A stretch of DNA of 17,844 bases from Flavobacteriales bacterium UBA2619 (GCA_002339135.1 DDJR01000114.1:1-17844); one strand, 5' to 3'. Positions 7,401 to 15,303 are shown, counted from the first letter of the stretch. A program made the numbers and translations. The notes: a model not told the origin generated them from the sequence alone.

Positions 7401-7513
7401 ATGAACCCTTGGCTCTAGCTGTTATTGGAGGCACTTCAGTTGCTGCAATACTCACCCTTTATGTCGTGCCAACAGGGTACCGTCTTTTTTCAAAATCTGA
7501 ATCTGAACTCTGA
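4409..7513 (+). CDS. RND-family efflux pump, inner-membrane permease subunit
   Basis: The length of 1034 residues is normal for a tripartite RND permease. Visible features are an N-terminal membrane helix (about 8-28), two large periplasmic porter regions after TM1 and TM7, a membrane block at about 340-500 and another at about 870-1030. TM4 carries GGIALALGLLVDNAIVMLED; the usual Asp-Asp proton-relay pair is D399-N400. TM10 carries VVGITVSYGNLLVD with Ser at the position of the usual Lys (AcrB K940). Such sequences occur in AcrB-related subfamilies outside the classical HAE1 multidrug pumps, so the substrate is unassigned. It is the first gene of the operon; the stop codon shares one base with the ATG of the adaptor gene (TGATG). 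Putting the pump before the adaptor reverses the commoner order. The ATG at 4409 gives a correctly placed cytoplasmic N-terminus. Confidence 0.95.
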   Translation: MIKGPFKNPFFVAVALIAVVTIGFVVVPKMQVDILPAFRKSAMQILTLYPGMPTEVVEKDITSRMERWTGQSNGILKQESKSLMGVSIVTNHYRSDIDPAEAMANTSAYAMSDMYYQPPGTLPPMVQPFDPTASTPLMLLTASSDVKSGKELYDVAYYALRQMLSGVKGIIAPAAYGGSKRRIHIYVDPVMLEAYNLTSTEVNDAIKHNTTMIPSGIAEIGDINYSIDAQGMIKNVEDFNEIVVAMVNGKAIQVKDIGFAADAAAIQTNIVRVDGKNQVYLPIFKRSGSNTIEAVEAVQAALPKLKERLPDDVNLNVIFDQSSYVRRSISGLLFAGLGGLVLVALVLLVFLGNFRFATIAVLAIPLSVLAALVLLHLLGQGLNSITLGGIALALGLLVDNAIVMLEDIERRMSRGTESMTAAKEAASAMAGPVLASTLAIVAVFVPILFFEGIARDLFGPLAMTVTACMFASYVFSIAVVPLAAGIFMRGRTVVHKSGSHKKSRFNGTLEKLESRYENSLSKMVKRPVFLGSLMLVMTTLAVVGAGETGYELFPKEDVGQLEIQVRMPSGTTLKTSESKIESMEEMVRQELGNDLNLVISNIGVFYDLPAAYTPNSGTQDAFIGIQLVDDAGISTDEYASRLRSSFTDMFPGVEFSFYTGGLMTAALNEGKPAPIDVRIKGNKLEVLRDIAEQVRNEIRQVEGVVDARVLQRLDQPTKEVDIDRERAARMGVDPVDAIKNMVAAFSSTATFDKSFWIDEGNGNHYYVGVTYPEYEIDGEDVLGSVLVSSKTLNKPIPFRNFSIVRNKNTAVEINHHNLSRVFNVYANVEGRDVGRTSSDIEDRIAGIREKLPRGYSLDLDGEVSVMRSSFANLGLGMGLALLFAYLIVVPLFRSFKQPIGMLLAFPPALSGVVGLLYVTGTPLSIQALMGAIMVVGITVSYGNLLVDRINKLRAEGMPLEQALTQGSKQRLRPIIMTALTTVLGLLPTAMGFGGSAINEPLALAVIGGTSVAAILTLYVVPTGYRLFSKSESEL

Positions 7514-8589
7514 TGAAAATATTTATTCCATGTATTGCATTTCTTAGCCTACTAGCATTAGGTAGCTGTGAAGAAAAACCTCACAAAGACTCTAATCTGT
7601 CAATCGATTCGAACCACTCGTCAAAAATCACAGTGGAGACAGTGCTGCCTAAGATGAAAATGTTCCAAAAGGAACTCAAAGTGGTAGGAACTGTAGATCC
7701 ACTTCAGCAAGTAGATGTTCTCCCTTTAGAATCAGGTTCAATCAAAAAAGTTCTTGTCGATATCGGTGACCATGTTTCCAAAGGTGAACTTCTTGTTATT
7801 TTAGAGAATCCAATACTTCTTCGTGAAGTTGATGCGCTTAAAGTTGAAGCAGCAGCAGCAAAAAAACAGTTGGGCAGGTTGCAATTGGCTTCAAAGTCAG
7901 CTTCTGGACTTATTCCCGACTCTGATATAGATCAGGCAGAGGCAGCTTCTGCAAGAGCTTCATCATCTCTTGCTGCAGGGCTGGATAGATTAAGTTTCCT
8001 TGAAGTAAAGGCACCTATATCAGGCGTGGTGACACATCGAAACATTCACCCTGGAGCTGTAGTTGAAAATGGTCTCACCGCACCCAATCAAATGCATATG
8101 CTCACCATTGTTTCATGCAAAGACATTCGAATTAAGCTTCCATACCCTGAGCGGGATATGCGCTTCATTTACACAGGAGCAGAAATTACTCTCCATTTCC
8201 CAGATTTGGACAAAACAATCCAAACGAATGTGACTCGCATTGCGGGCTCTATCGATCCAGGCACAAGAACTTTGGATGTCTTTGTAGATATTTCATCTTC
8301 TGACTGTAAAATTCGCCCAGGTATTTATGTTGAAGGAGCTTTAACAGGAGGTTCACAAGACAGTTTGCTTTCACTTCCATCTGGTGTGAGGTTTATTGAG
8401 AACGGACTCCCTTTTGCTTCTGCCGTGATTGATGGTGTGGTGAAGAAAATTCCTTTGACAGTTCTCACGGAGGACAAGCAGAACATTGCATTTTCTGCAA
8501 AAGGGATTGGACAATCCAATGAGTTTATCATCACTGGTAGAAATCTAGTCAAAGAAGGCGATTCTGTAATCACAAAACTCAAGAAATGA
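7513..8589 (+). CDS. RND efflux periplasmic adaptor (membrane fusion) lipoprotein
   Basis: The protein has 358 residues. A signal peptide ends in the lipobox LGSC (Cys19), so it should be lipid-anchored facing the periplasm. The fold order is typical. A first half-motif of the barrel-sandwich hybrid (ESGSIKKVLVDIGDHVSKGELL, about 76-97 in two overlapping stretches) comes first, then a short Ala-rich alpha-hairpin (about 105-155) and the second half-motif (VKAPISGVVTHRNIHPGAVV, about 163-182). Beta-barrel and membrane-proximal domains occupy about 195-355. It bridges the pump and the outer-membrane channel. Its ATG overlaps the pump stop by one base and its stop overlaps the channel ATG by four (ATGA), so translation is coupled. 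The hairpin is short compared with AcrA-like adaptors, which would suit a long channel protein. Confidence 0.93.
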   Translation: MKIFIPCIAFLSLLALGSCEEKPHKDSNLSIDSNHSSKITVETVLPKMKMFQKELKVVGTVDPLQQVDVLPLESGSIKKVLVDIGDHVSKGELLVILENPILLREVDALKVEAAAAKKQLGRLQLASKSASGLIPDSDIDQAEAASARASSSLAAGLDRLSFLEVKAPISGVVTHRNIHPGAVVENGLTAPNQMHMLTIVSCKDIRIKLPYPERDMRFIYTGAEITLHFPDLDKTIQTNVTRIAGSIDPGTRTLDVFVDISSSDCKIRPGIYVEGALTGGSQDSLLSLPSGVRFIENGLPFASAVIDGVVKKIPLTVLTEDKQNIAFSAKGIGQSNEFIITGRNLVKEGDSVITKLKK

Positions 8590-9899
8590 GTGACCTAAAA
8601 CACACAATAACAAGAACTTGTTTTGCAGTTAAGCTTTGCTTTTTATGCAGTTTATTTTCAGCTCAAGACGCATCTAAGACAACATTTCTAACAACGGATA
8701 TGGTGATAGAACTCTCCCTTTCATCTCCGGTTTTCCTTAACGAATCTACTGCGCGTTTAAATTATGCAAGCGGTCAGTTGGAGTCTGCTAGAAGATGGTG
8801 GTTGCCCTCTACAACTATAGGGGCTACTCGTTTTTTACACTTTGGAAATGCACTTAATTCGAACGGAGATATGTTCACCGATGTTGATGCACGAAGTACG
8901 GAAATGGGGTTTGCCCTTAGTTTTAATGCTGATGCCAGCCGCGGAATGTCAGGTGTTGCATCTGAAAAGCATTCTTACAAGGCTACAGTTGAGGAAGTTA
9001 AGGCGGACAGAGATGCATTTGTATTGTCATGTATGACCACTTTTATATCAGCAGTTGCTGCAAAACGTGATGCCGAAATTCACGAGAAAACTGTCAAAGA
9101 ACTTCTTTCCTATGAAATGCAGTACCAAGAGCTTGCTGATTTGGGACTTAGGCCACAATCTGATGCACTATCAGCGCGCACAGAAAGATTGTATTTAGAG
9201 AGTTTCCTCCTTTCATTACAGGCTAATATTTCACTTGCCACTTCAGCATTACAGGGGGCTTTAGCGCTGTCATCTGTTCCAAGGATTGAGAGTGTTTGGC
9301 CAACTTCTCCGATGGTAAATTCTTCAAACGCAACAACAATTTCCAACTCCATCAATCTGCCTGCAAGGAAAGCGTTACTCCACAGGGTAGATGAGGCAAA
9401 ATCAAACATGAGGGGAGTCTTTGAGGAAGTTTGGGCACCTGAACTCAGATTTAATCCCATGTACAGTTCATTGGGGACCGAGTTTACCTCGGCTTCTCTA
9501 GCGCCGACTTATGAGTGGGTAACGTCCATTGTTTTTGCTTTTCCTATTGAAAACCTCCTCCCTGGAGGAATACGAAAACAAACAAAAGCGATGGTTGAAT
9601 TTTCCCAAGCAAAATTATCTGAATGGGATCTTAGACACTCAGCTTATGTAGAGGGTCTTGTCATGAGAATTGATTTGCTTACGGAAGCCTTAGCAACCGC
9701 TCAAAACTCAAACAATGCTTCGGACTCCGCACTAGCTGACGTTTCGCTTAGAATGACGCATGGTATTGTTGACCCTGTTGAGCTTCTGTATGTGCAAAGA
9801 GCTAGATTGCTTGCCTATTCCAGAACCATATCACTTCAAGAGCAATTGCTTAAATTAGAATTTGAACTTATCACTGAATCCCACCCCCAATGGAATTAA
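8586..9899 (+). CDS. TolC-like outer-membrane efflux channel
   Basis: This 437-residue protein has an N-terminal signal peptide with a hydrophobic core (about 12-25) ending near SAQD. The rest is organised as two related halves of long alpha-helices and short beta-strands. The heptad-rich stretches (about 135-225 and 340-430), the QLESAR...WLPS segment after the first helix and the late PVELLYVQRARLLAYS helix fit the outer-membrane efflux protein family. It forms the trimeric exit duct of the tripartite pump. Its ATG overlaps the adaptor stop by four bases and its own stop lies inside the start of the next gene (10-base overlap ATGGAATTAA). Similarity within this family is low, so assignment rests on context plus helix pattern. 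Confidence 0.85.
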   Translation: MSDLKHTITRTCFAVKLCFLCSLFSAQDASKTTFLTTDMVIELSLSSPVFLNESTARLNYASGQLESARRWWLPSTTIGATRFLHFGNALNSNGDMFTDVDARSTEMGFALSFNADASRGMSGVASEKHSYKATVEEVKADRDAFVLSCMTTFISAVAAKRDAEIHEKTVKELLSYEMQYQELADLGLRPQSDALSARTERLYLESFLLSLQANISLATSALQGALALSSVPRIESVWPTSPMVNSSNATTISNSINLPARKALLHRVDEAKSNMRGVFEEVWAPELRFNPMYSSLGTEFTSASLAPTYEWVTSIVFAFPIENLLPGGIRKQTKAMVEFSQAKLSEWDLRHSAYVEGLVMRIDLLTEALATAQNSNNASDSALADVSLRMTHGIVDPVELLYVQRARLLAYSRTISLQEQLLKLEFELITESHPQWN

Positions 9900-10549
9900 G
9901 GTTTTTGTATACACTCTTTTTTTCACTCACTGGGTATTTCATGTGTGGACTTTCGTTTGGTCAATATTATATGGTTGTCGAGACAGAAGAATCAATCACC
10001 AGCGGCATGTTGAGGCATCACATTTATATTCAATGCGAACATTCTTCCGACAGAATCAGTGCGATTTACGGTACAGATCTTACTCCTATGTGGATTGACG
10101 CACCTGAGGGTGTCTTTAACAGTCCTTTTAATGGTGGGTGGTCTGCGGCTGGAATGAACCCCTTACTTTATGAGTCAATGCCCACTTTACAGGATGATTC
10201 ATATGCAACCATTAGTCTCACCGCTCCAGCAAATAAATCTGCTGAAGGCTCACAAAACCCAATGATGGTAGAAGACAGGAGTCATCCATGGTCTGATTTC
10301 TTCAAAGAAAATGGAGCAACACGTTTAGAGATTAACACTTTAATAGGAGGTTCTTGGTTTGCTGTAAAGAGCGCTTCAAATGGTATGCCTGACAAGAAAA
10401 ATCGTGTTCTAATCTCACAAATAACAACCTCAGGTTCAATTCGTGGAGAAGTGAATGCCCAAATATTTCCAAGGGGAAATGGGATGGATTCTATCAAGGT
10501 TAAATTTAATTTCGATGGTGTTGGAAAAACTCAAGGACAAGAGATATAA
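9890..10549 (+). CDS. Secreted protein of unknown function, fourth gene of the RND operon
   Basis: The protein has 219 residues with a signal peptide (hydrophobic about 4-24; cleavage plausible after LSFG). Apart from that it has no membrane segment, repeat or recognised catalytic motif. Residues about 66-210 align with residues about 71-215 of the truncated protein starting at 16538. In one ungapped block (71-91 versus 76-96) 13 of 21 positions are identical, with FNS, NG, WSA and NP in common. In a second (141-198 versus 147-204) 30 of 58 are identical, including NGAT, RVL and TTxGSIxG. This defines a shared secreted domain. Here it is a stand-alone domain without Cys-rich repeats. The start overlaps the end of the channel gene by 10 bases, so it is translated with the pump. 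A periplasmic or extracellular partner of the efflux system, or the pump's exported product, are possible inferences. Confidence 0.8.
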   Translation: MELRFLYTLFFSLTGYFMCGLSFGQYYMVVETEESITSGMLRHHIYIQCEHSSDRISAIYGTDLTPMWIDAPEGVFNSPFNGGWSAAGMNPLLYESMPTLQDDSYATISLTAPANKSAEGSQNPMMVEDRSHPWSDFFKENGATRLEINTLIGGSWFAVKSASNGMPDKKNRVLISQITTSGSIRGEVNAQIFPRGNGMDSIKVKFNFDGVGKTQGQEI

Positions 10550-10579
10550 GTTTTCACGGGAAGACCACTTGCTTTAAAT

Positions 10580-13024
10580 TTATTCGCAGGTCTCACCAAA
10601 CGATGCCAATACGACAAGTACATCACTGACTGTTATGACTTGATCTCCATCAACATCGTAAGAACAATTCTCAGAGCATCCGAATTCAGAAAGAATAGCT
10701 AAAACGTCAGCTACTGTGATATTTCCATCTGCATTTAAATCTGTTGGACAATCTGACCCAACATAGCAATTGTTGGGTCCAAATACAGCATTCCCTAAGA
10801 AAAATGAACATTCTGATTCGTCTTCAAAGCTGACTTCTAAATTGAGCCAAACACCATTTGCAGGAATATCAACGCTGTACATTGATCCAGATGGTTGCAA
10901 AGCAAGATTGTTTCCATTGACAGAAATCTCATTTGTTTCAGGTGCACCAGTATAATCTACAGTAAAAATAATGTTGTAATCTCCAGTCAATGGATTGCAT
11001 GCCGAGGACGAAACCATTTCTACATCTATAATATCACACGGTATGTCGCTGCCTGTCCAGTACTCATATCCATGCTCGCCTTCACCAATGTACTCAAAAG
11101 GAGGGAGGGCAGCAACAAAGGTTTCTGATTCCCAGTATCCGAGTAATGAGCTGACAGATTCATTGATGTTTCCAGAGCCACCCCATTGAATATAATCCAT
11201 CAATACGTTTGTAGGTCCATACAGTTGTAAATCACCATAGGTTTCATCGGAATCCCAACCTGACCATGCCAATTGTATTTCTTCTCCTGATTCAAGATAT
11301 AAATCTTGGCTACCCGAGAGCTCATCAAACGAGTTGTACAATCCATTTGAATAGATTCCCCAGTTTCCAATATCACCACCACAATCAGATGTGTTCTTGA
11401 CTCTAATCACATTTGAGTTGGGGTTTACGTGTTGCAAACGTATCAAAGCACAACAGGGTTCACGTTGCGTATAACAATCCACTTGTGATGCCGAGCATCC
11501 TTCATCAGTATTAATAAATACATTGACATCAACTGATTCACCGTTAGCGGATGTATTTGCTAAGGAAATAATTTGTGGACTGTCGTTGATTGCATGAAAC
11601 GTACCATTAACATTAAAATTCCCAGATTCAGGTGGATATTCGTACGAAAGTACAAGTTGCTGTGTGTAGGTGTTTGTTAAGGGGTTGCAAGCGAGTTGTG
11701 TTCCAGCCGTGATGCCAAGTATAGCGCAAACGGGAGGTTCATATCCCTCACACGCACCGAAGCAATTTCCATTGTTGGTAATCGCAGGTTGTAAGCCATA
11801 TAATTTTACAGTGGGGTGAAAATTTAAAACATTTTGCACTGAGCCAACGGTGTGGCAGTAGCTCATGATCGTTCCTTCTAAAACAGCATCACCTTGATAG
11901 GTACAGCCTCCTTCAGAACTGACACAGTTGTCAATGGGTCCATTTGGCCAACCACACCACTGTGTGTGATTTGACCCAAGATTGTGGCCAAGTTCGTGAG
12001 ATACGACCATCAGATTCCAGGTCCAGCTAGAAATATTATAATTTGATGTTCCAGATAAACCTGCACTAAATCCATAAGCATAGGTACTGCAAACAACATC
12101 TAAGTAGGCTATTCCCCCTGTACCTGAATCTCCGCGTTTGGTTAACAGATGCGTTTCATCCCTTTGAATTGAATTTAAATCAGAATCATTTAGCCATGTT
12201 GATCTAAAGACAGAAAGCATATCACCAGCTTGGTTGATGTAATTGGCCATGGGGTCGGGAGATTGCCAAATGTGAACGTACGTCGTCTGTAGGAAGACCA
12301 AATTCCCCAATTCTTGAGTGTAAATTTGTGAAACACCAGTCATCAGAGCCAAAGCCCAGTCTGTAGCATTCAGAATATTTCCAAATGTTAAATAGGTGTA
12401 ATTGTCAATATCTACTGCGATTTCAGCACACCCAGAAAGCGACTTGCTGTCGATCTCTTCCATTTTGCGTGGTGTGTGACCATCACCCGTACCTACTTCC
12501 TCCATGGCACACTCAAACTCTCTGTTGACAACAAGATCATTAACGTCAAACATCAGATGCTCTCCATCAGATGATATGTCATTTGTGGGCTTCACTTCAA
12601 TTTGCATTCCATTGTGCTGAAAAGTCCCCATAACATCATGTGTCATGAGCACGAATGACCCTGTTCCGCCTCTAACCTTGTACGTTTTAATGCGAGGGAC
12701 ATAATCCAGTTCCTCGTAACCTTTTTCAGAATGAACGCCAATTTTCACAGTTGCAGGGAAAGCTTCAAATCTTTGCAATACCAAGTTAATTTCCCCACCA
12801 TTAAAATCAGGAAGCACTAGTGTAAACTCATCAGGGTAGCTTGTTCTTAAGTCATTAAAAACATTGGTTTTCAATGACAATCCTTTCGTTTTTGATTCGT
12901 CAAATGTGATTGATTTTACAATCGAATCTGAAGTTTCAAACAATTGAGCAGAAACAGAAAAATTAAAACTAGCAAGAGCAAAAACTAAAATAGCACCTGA
13001 AAAATATCGGTATAAATATGTCAT
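10580..13024 (-). CDS. Secreted zinc metalloprotease with lamin-tail-like domain and dockerin-like C-terminus (copy B)
   Basis: This 814-residue protein starts with a signal peptide (about 1-26, cleavage after SVSA). A propeptide-like domain (about 27-170) follows. The catalytic domain (about 195-440) has HELGHNLGSNH (H343, E344, H347, H353) and a Met-turn GTIMSYCH, as in reprolysin-like (M12B-type) metallopeptidases. Cys172 in REFECA sits between propeptide and catalytic domain, where a cysteine switch could hold the enzyme inactive. A lamin-tail-like beta domain lies at about 523-640. Residues 759-814 form a dockerin-like module with two DxNxDG-type calcium loops flanked by Cys. It is a paralogue of the adjacent gene at 13102-15303, 77 bases away on the same strand without a terminator, so the two are probably co-transcribed. 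No standard type 9 secretion C-terminal domain is visible. The substrate is unknown. Confidence 0.92.
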   Translation of the reverse strand: MTYLYRYFSGAILVFALASFNFSVSAQLFETSDSIVKSITFDESKTKGLSLKTNVFNDLRTSYPDEFTLVLPDFNGGEINLVLQRFEAFPATVKIGVHSEKGYEELDYVPRIKTYKVRGGTGSFVLMTHDVMGTFQHNGMQIEVKPTNDISSDGEHLMFDVNDLVVNREFECAMEEVGTGDGHTPRKMEEIDSKSLSGCAEIAVDIDNYTYLTFGNILNATDWALALMTGVSQIYTQELGNLVFLQTTYVHIWQSPDPMANYINQAGDMLSVFRSTWLNDSDLNSIQRDETHLLTKRGDSGTGGIAYLDVVCSTYAYGFSAGLSGTSNYNISSWTWNLMVVSHELGHNLGSNHTQWCGWPNGPIDNCVSSEGGCTYQGDAVLEGTIMSYCHTVGSVQNVLNFHPTVKLYGLQPAITNNGNCFGACEGYEPPVCAILGITAGTQLACNPLTNTYTQQLVLSYEYPPESGNFNVNGTFHAINDSPQIISLANTSANGESVDVNVFINTDEGCSASQVDCYTQREPCCALIRLQHVNPNSNVIRVKNTSDCGGDIGNWGIYSNGLYNSFDELSGSQDLYLESGEEIQLAWSGWDSDETYGDLQLYGPTNVLMDYIQWGGSGNINESVSSLLGYWESETFVAALPPFEYIGEGEHGYEYWTGSDIPCDIIDVEMVSSSACNPLTGDYNIIFTVDYTGAPETNEISVNGNNLALQPSGSMYSVDIPANGVWLNLEVSFEDESECSFFLGNAVFGPNNCYVGSDCPTDLNADGNITVADVLAILSEFGCSENCSYDVDGDQVITVSDVLVVLASFGETCE

Positions 13025-13101
13025 TTTAATTTAATTTTAACAATATGCAATCTACTAAAGAAATTTTATCCATAGTTATTTTAAGCGTAGCGTTGATGTG
13101 G

Positions 13102-15303
13102 CTAGCAGCTTTGGCCGAATGCAGCCAACAGGGCTAGCAGGTCAGTTACTGTTACTGCGCCATCTGCATCAACATCTGCAGTGCAATCAGACGTGCAATT
13201 GAATTCGCTTAATACCAAGAGTATGTCTGCCACGGAGACAAACCCATCTCCATTTAAATCGTTGGGACAAGCGCAGCTTTCATAGTCACAGTTGCCGTCG
13301 TCTAAAGTTGCAGTAGAGTCGTAGTTGCAAGCATCAGAAGCAGTACAACCGGCGCAGCTCGTGTAATCACAGGTTCCATCATCTACAGTTGCAGTTGAAT
13401 CATAGTTGCAAGCATCAGTATCAGAACAACCTGGTATGTCAGGTTCGTTTCCCTCAATGCAGAATGTATTTTCACCATAATAGGATCCATCACCGCTAGA
13501 TGCTGTATCCAGATCTCCTGTGTCAATAACCTCACCAGTTATTGAATTGAAAATTGTATAGATGGCTCCATTCCAACCGTCGCCATAACTGTCATTCATT
13601 TCGAAGGTATAGCAACCATTTTCTACGCAGATTTCGACACTTCCAGTTGTCCCATTAGTGATTATGACATTGTCTTGAACAATGGCCCAAGAAACTTCAG
13701 TATCCCATGATCCACCACCTACAGTAACCGTAATGCTCGTTCCCCCAAATATGCAAGAGTCATCATCAATTGTTGCGCCACTGTCGTAATTGCAAGCATC
13801 CGCATCGGTACATCCTGTACAGGAAGACCCATCTCCACCACAAATGTCACAGATGTCGAATTGAGCACATGCCCCATTGTCAATAAAAGCTTCGGGGTCG
13901 TAGTTGCAAGAAGATGGGTCAGTACATCCATATCCCGCGCCACATGAATAAACCGTTCCAGCACAATCTCCGATGCAAGATGCAGAATTCACTCCAGGTT
14001 CCAGAGCTTGTTCGATTATCACTGGGTGAAATTGTAACGTTATTCCAGCTGAAACTGTATGGCAGTAGCTCATCATAGTCCCTGGCGACTGATTGTCCCA
14101 ACCATCGTATTCTATAATACTACAGTCTCCTTCAGGACTTACGCAGTCGTCAATTGGTCCTCCAAAGAAGTTAACCTCAACACCATCATCATTATAAGTT
14201 TGAGCATTCCATCCACACGATTGAGTATGTGGTGAACCGAAATTGTGACCGATTTCATGCCCAACAACCATTAAGTTCCAAGTAAAATTAGGAATGTTAA
14301 AACTGGTCGTGTTGTCCATATATGAACTAAATCCGAACCCATAACTGTCGCAAAGGACATCAAGCCAAGCTATACCACCAGTTCCTGTATTTGATCTTTT
14401 CGTCATGAGGTGAACCAAATCGCGATTTGTTGCGTTAAGTGTCTCATCATTGAGCCAAGTAGATCTCAAAGCATCAAGCATTGCCCCAGCGTTTTCAACA
14501 TATGCGGTATATGGATCAGTCGTGAGCCATATATTGATGTACGATGCCTGAAGAGTTACCATATCATTCATAGAGGTTCTGTAAATCTCATCAACACCAG
14601 CAAGAATTGCGAGTGACCAATTGATTGCAGCGTCACAATTTCCGAAAGTATCATAAGTATACTTGTCAATGTCAATAGCAATCTCAACACATTCTAAAAC
14701 CATTGACTTCTGAGAGGCAACCGCCTGAACTTTTTCTTGAGCGATGTCATCGGCCGCACAGCTAAAGTGACTGTCTCCACGACTGTCGTTAACGTCAAAC
14801 AAGACGTAGTCTAAAGCCAAAGAAGAAATGTCAGTTGTCTTTAAATCAGTAGGTCTCAATTCGAACAACCTGTCTTTGTACCTGATAGACGCGATTAAAT
14901 AGTTGTCGAAAATAACCACAGATCCACCGAGACCGGGTCCAGTAACATCAAACGTAATTAAATCAGTTGTGAAATCTCTCTCTGTAACTTTCACCCCTCC
15001 AGTACCGTCGTCAGCACGCTCGCCAACTGGAATAAACATAGGGAATGGACATGATTCGAGCAAAGTAATCTCAACAAGCCCTTCACCAGGTAATTGTAAA
15101 TCCCAAGAGAGGAGAGGGGCGGTTGTTTTTTTCAACTCCTTGAACCCTTGTTCTTCCATTTTAAACCAAACACTTTGATCCTCATTCTGAGTTGGAGTAT
15201 CTGAAAGGGTTTTTGTGTGGCGAAGCGGAGAGCTTTGTGCAAAAACAGTGTATGCTAAGTTGAATAGCAGTGCAGTAAAAATAAAACGAGAAAAGTTGTT
15301 CAT
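13102..15303 (-). CDS. Secreted zinc metalloprotease with Cys-rich repeats and dockerin-like C-terminus (copy A)
   Basis: The protein has 733 residues from the ATG at 15303. The frame stays open to an ATG at 15381, but the internal start begins a clean signal peptide (MNNFSRFIFTALLFNLA, cleavage after VFA) and avoids overlap with the upstream gene. A propeptide-like region ends at Cys182 (SHFSCA, possible cysteine switch). The reprolysin-like catalytic domain has HEIGHNFGSPH (H349, E350, H353, H359) and Met-turn GTMMSYCH. Then come GCTDPSACNYD-type Cys-rich repeats (about 459-520), a beta domain with the signature DSYGDGWNG (about 525-620), two more Cys-rich repeats (625-678) and a dockerin-like module (679-733, CPNDLNGDG and DVDADGAV loops). 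It is the closest relative of the downstream gene but differs completely between catalytic domain and C-terminal module. A weak promoter-like TATATTTT lies just before the ATG. Confidence 0.92.
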   Translation of the reverse strand: MNNFSRFIFTALLFNLAYTVFAQSSPLRHTKTLSDTPTQNEDQSVWFKMEEQGFKELKKTTAPLLSWDLQLPGEGLVEITLLESCPFPMFIPVGERADDGTGGVKVTERDFTTDLITFDVTGPGLGGSVVIFDNYLIASIRYKDRLFELRPTDLKTTDISSLALDYVLFDVNDSRGDSHFSCAADDIAQEKVQAVASQKSMVLECVEIAIDIDKYTYDTFGNCDAAINWSLAILAGVDEIYRTSMNDMVTLQASYINIWLTTDPYTAYVENAGAMLDALRSTWLNDETLNATNRDLVHLMTKRSNTGTGGIAWLDVLCDSYGFGFSSYMDNTTSFNIPNFTWNLMVVGHEIGHNFGSPHTQSCGWNAQTYNDDGVEVNFFGGPIDDCVSPEGDCSIIEYDGWDNQSPGTMMSYCHTVSAGITLQFHPVIIEQALEPGVNSASCIGDCAGTVYSCGAGYGCTDPSSCNYDPEAFIDNGACAQFDICDICGGDGSSCTGCTDADACNYDSGATIDDDSCIFGGTSITVTVGGGSWDTEVSWAIVQDNVIITNGTTGSVEICVENGCYTFEMNDSYGDGWNGAIYTIFNSITGEVIDTGDLDTASSGDGSYYGENTFCIEGNEPDIPGCSDTDACNYDSTATVDDGTCDYTSCAGCTASDACNYDSTATLDDGNCDYESCACPNDLNGDGFVSVADILLVLSEFNCTSDCTADVDADGAVTVTDLLALLAAFGQSC
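13270..13431 (-). repeat. 81-bp tandem coding repeat (two units) in metalloprotease A
   Basis: Units 13351-13431 and 13270-13350 (in reading order) each encode 27 residues of the type GCxxxDACNYDSTATxDDGxC. By eye they agree at about 64 of 81 bases. The near-identical protein sequence and exact 81-base period point to recent tandem duplication of one Cys-rich module immediately before the dockerin-like module. Confidence 0.85.

Noticed and set aside
9862..10098. Alternative + strand frame overlapping the end of the channel gene and the start of the secreted-protein gene
   Set aside because: The frame at 9890-10549 is the one with homology to the protein at 16538 and a signal peptide; the alternative has neither.
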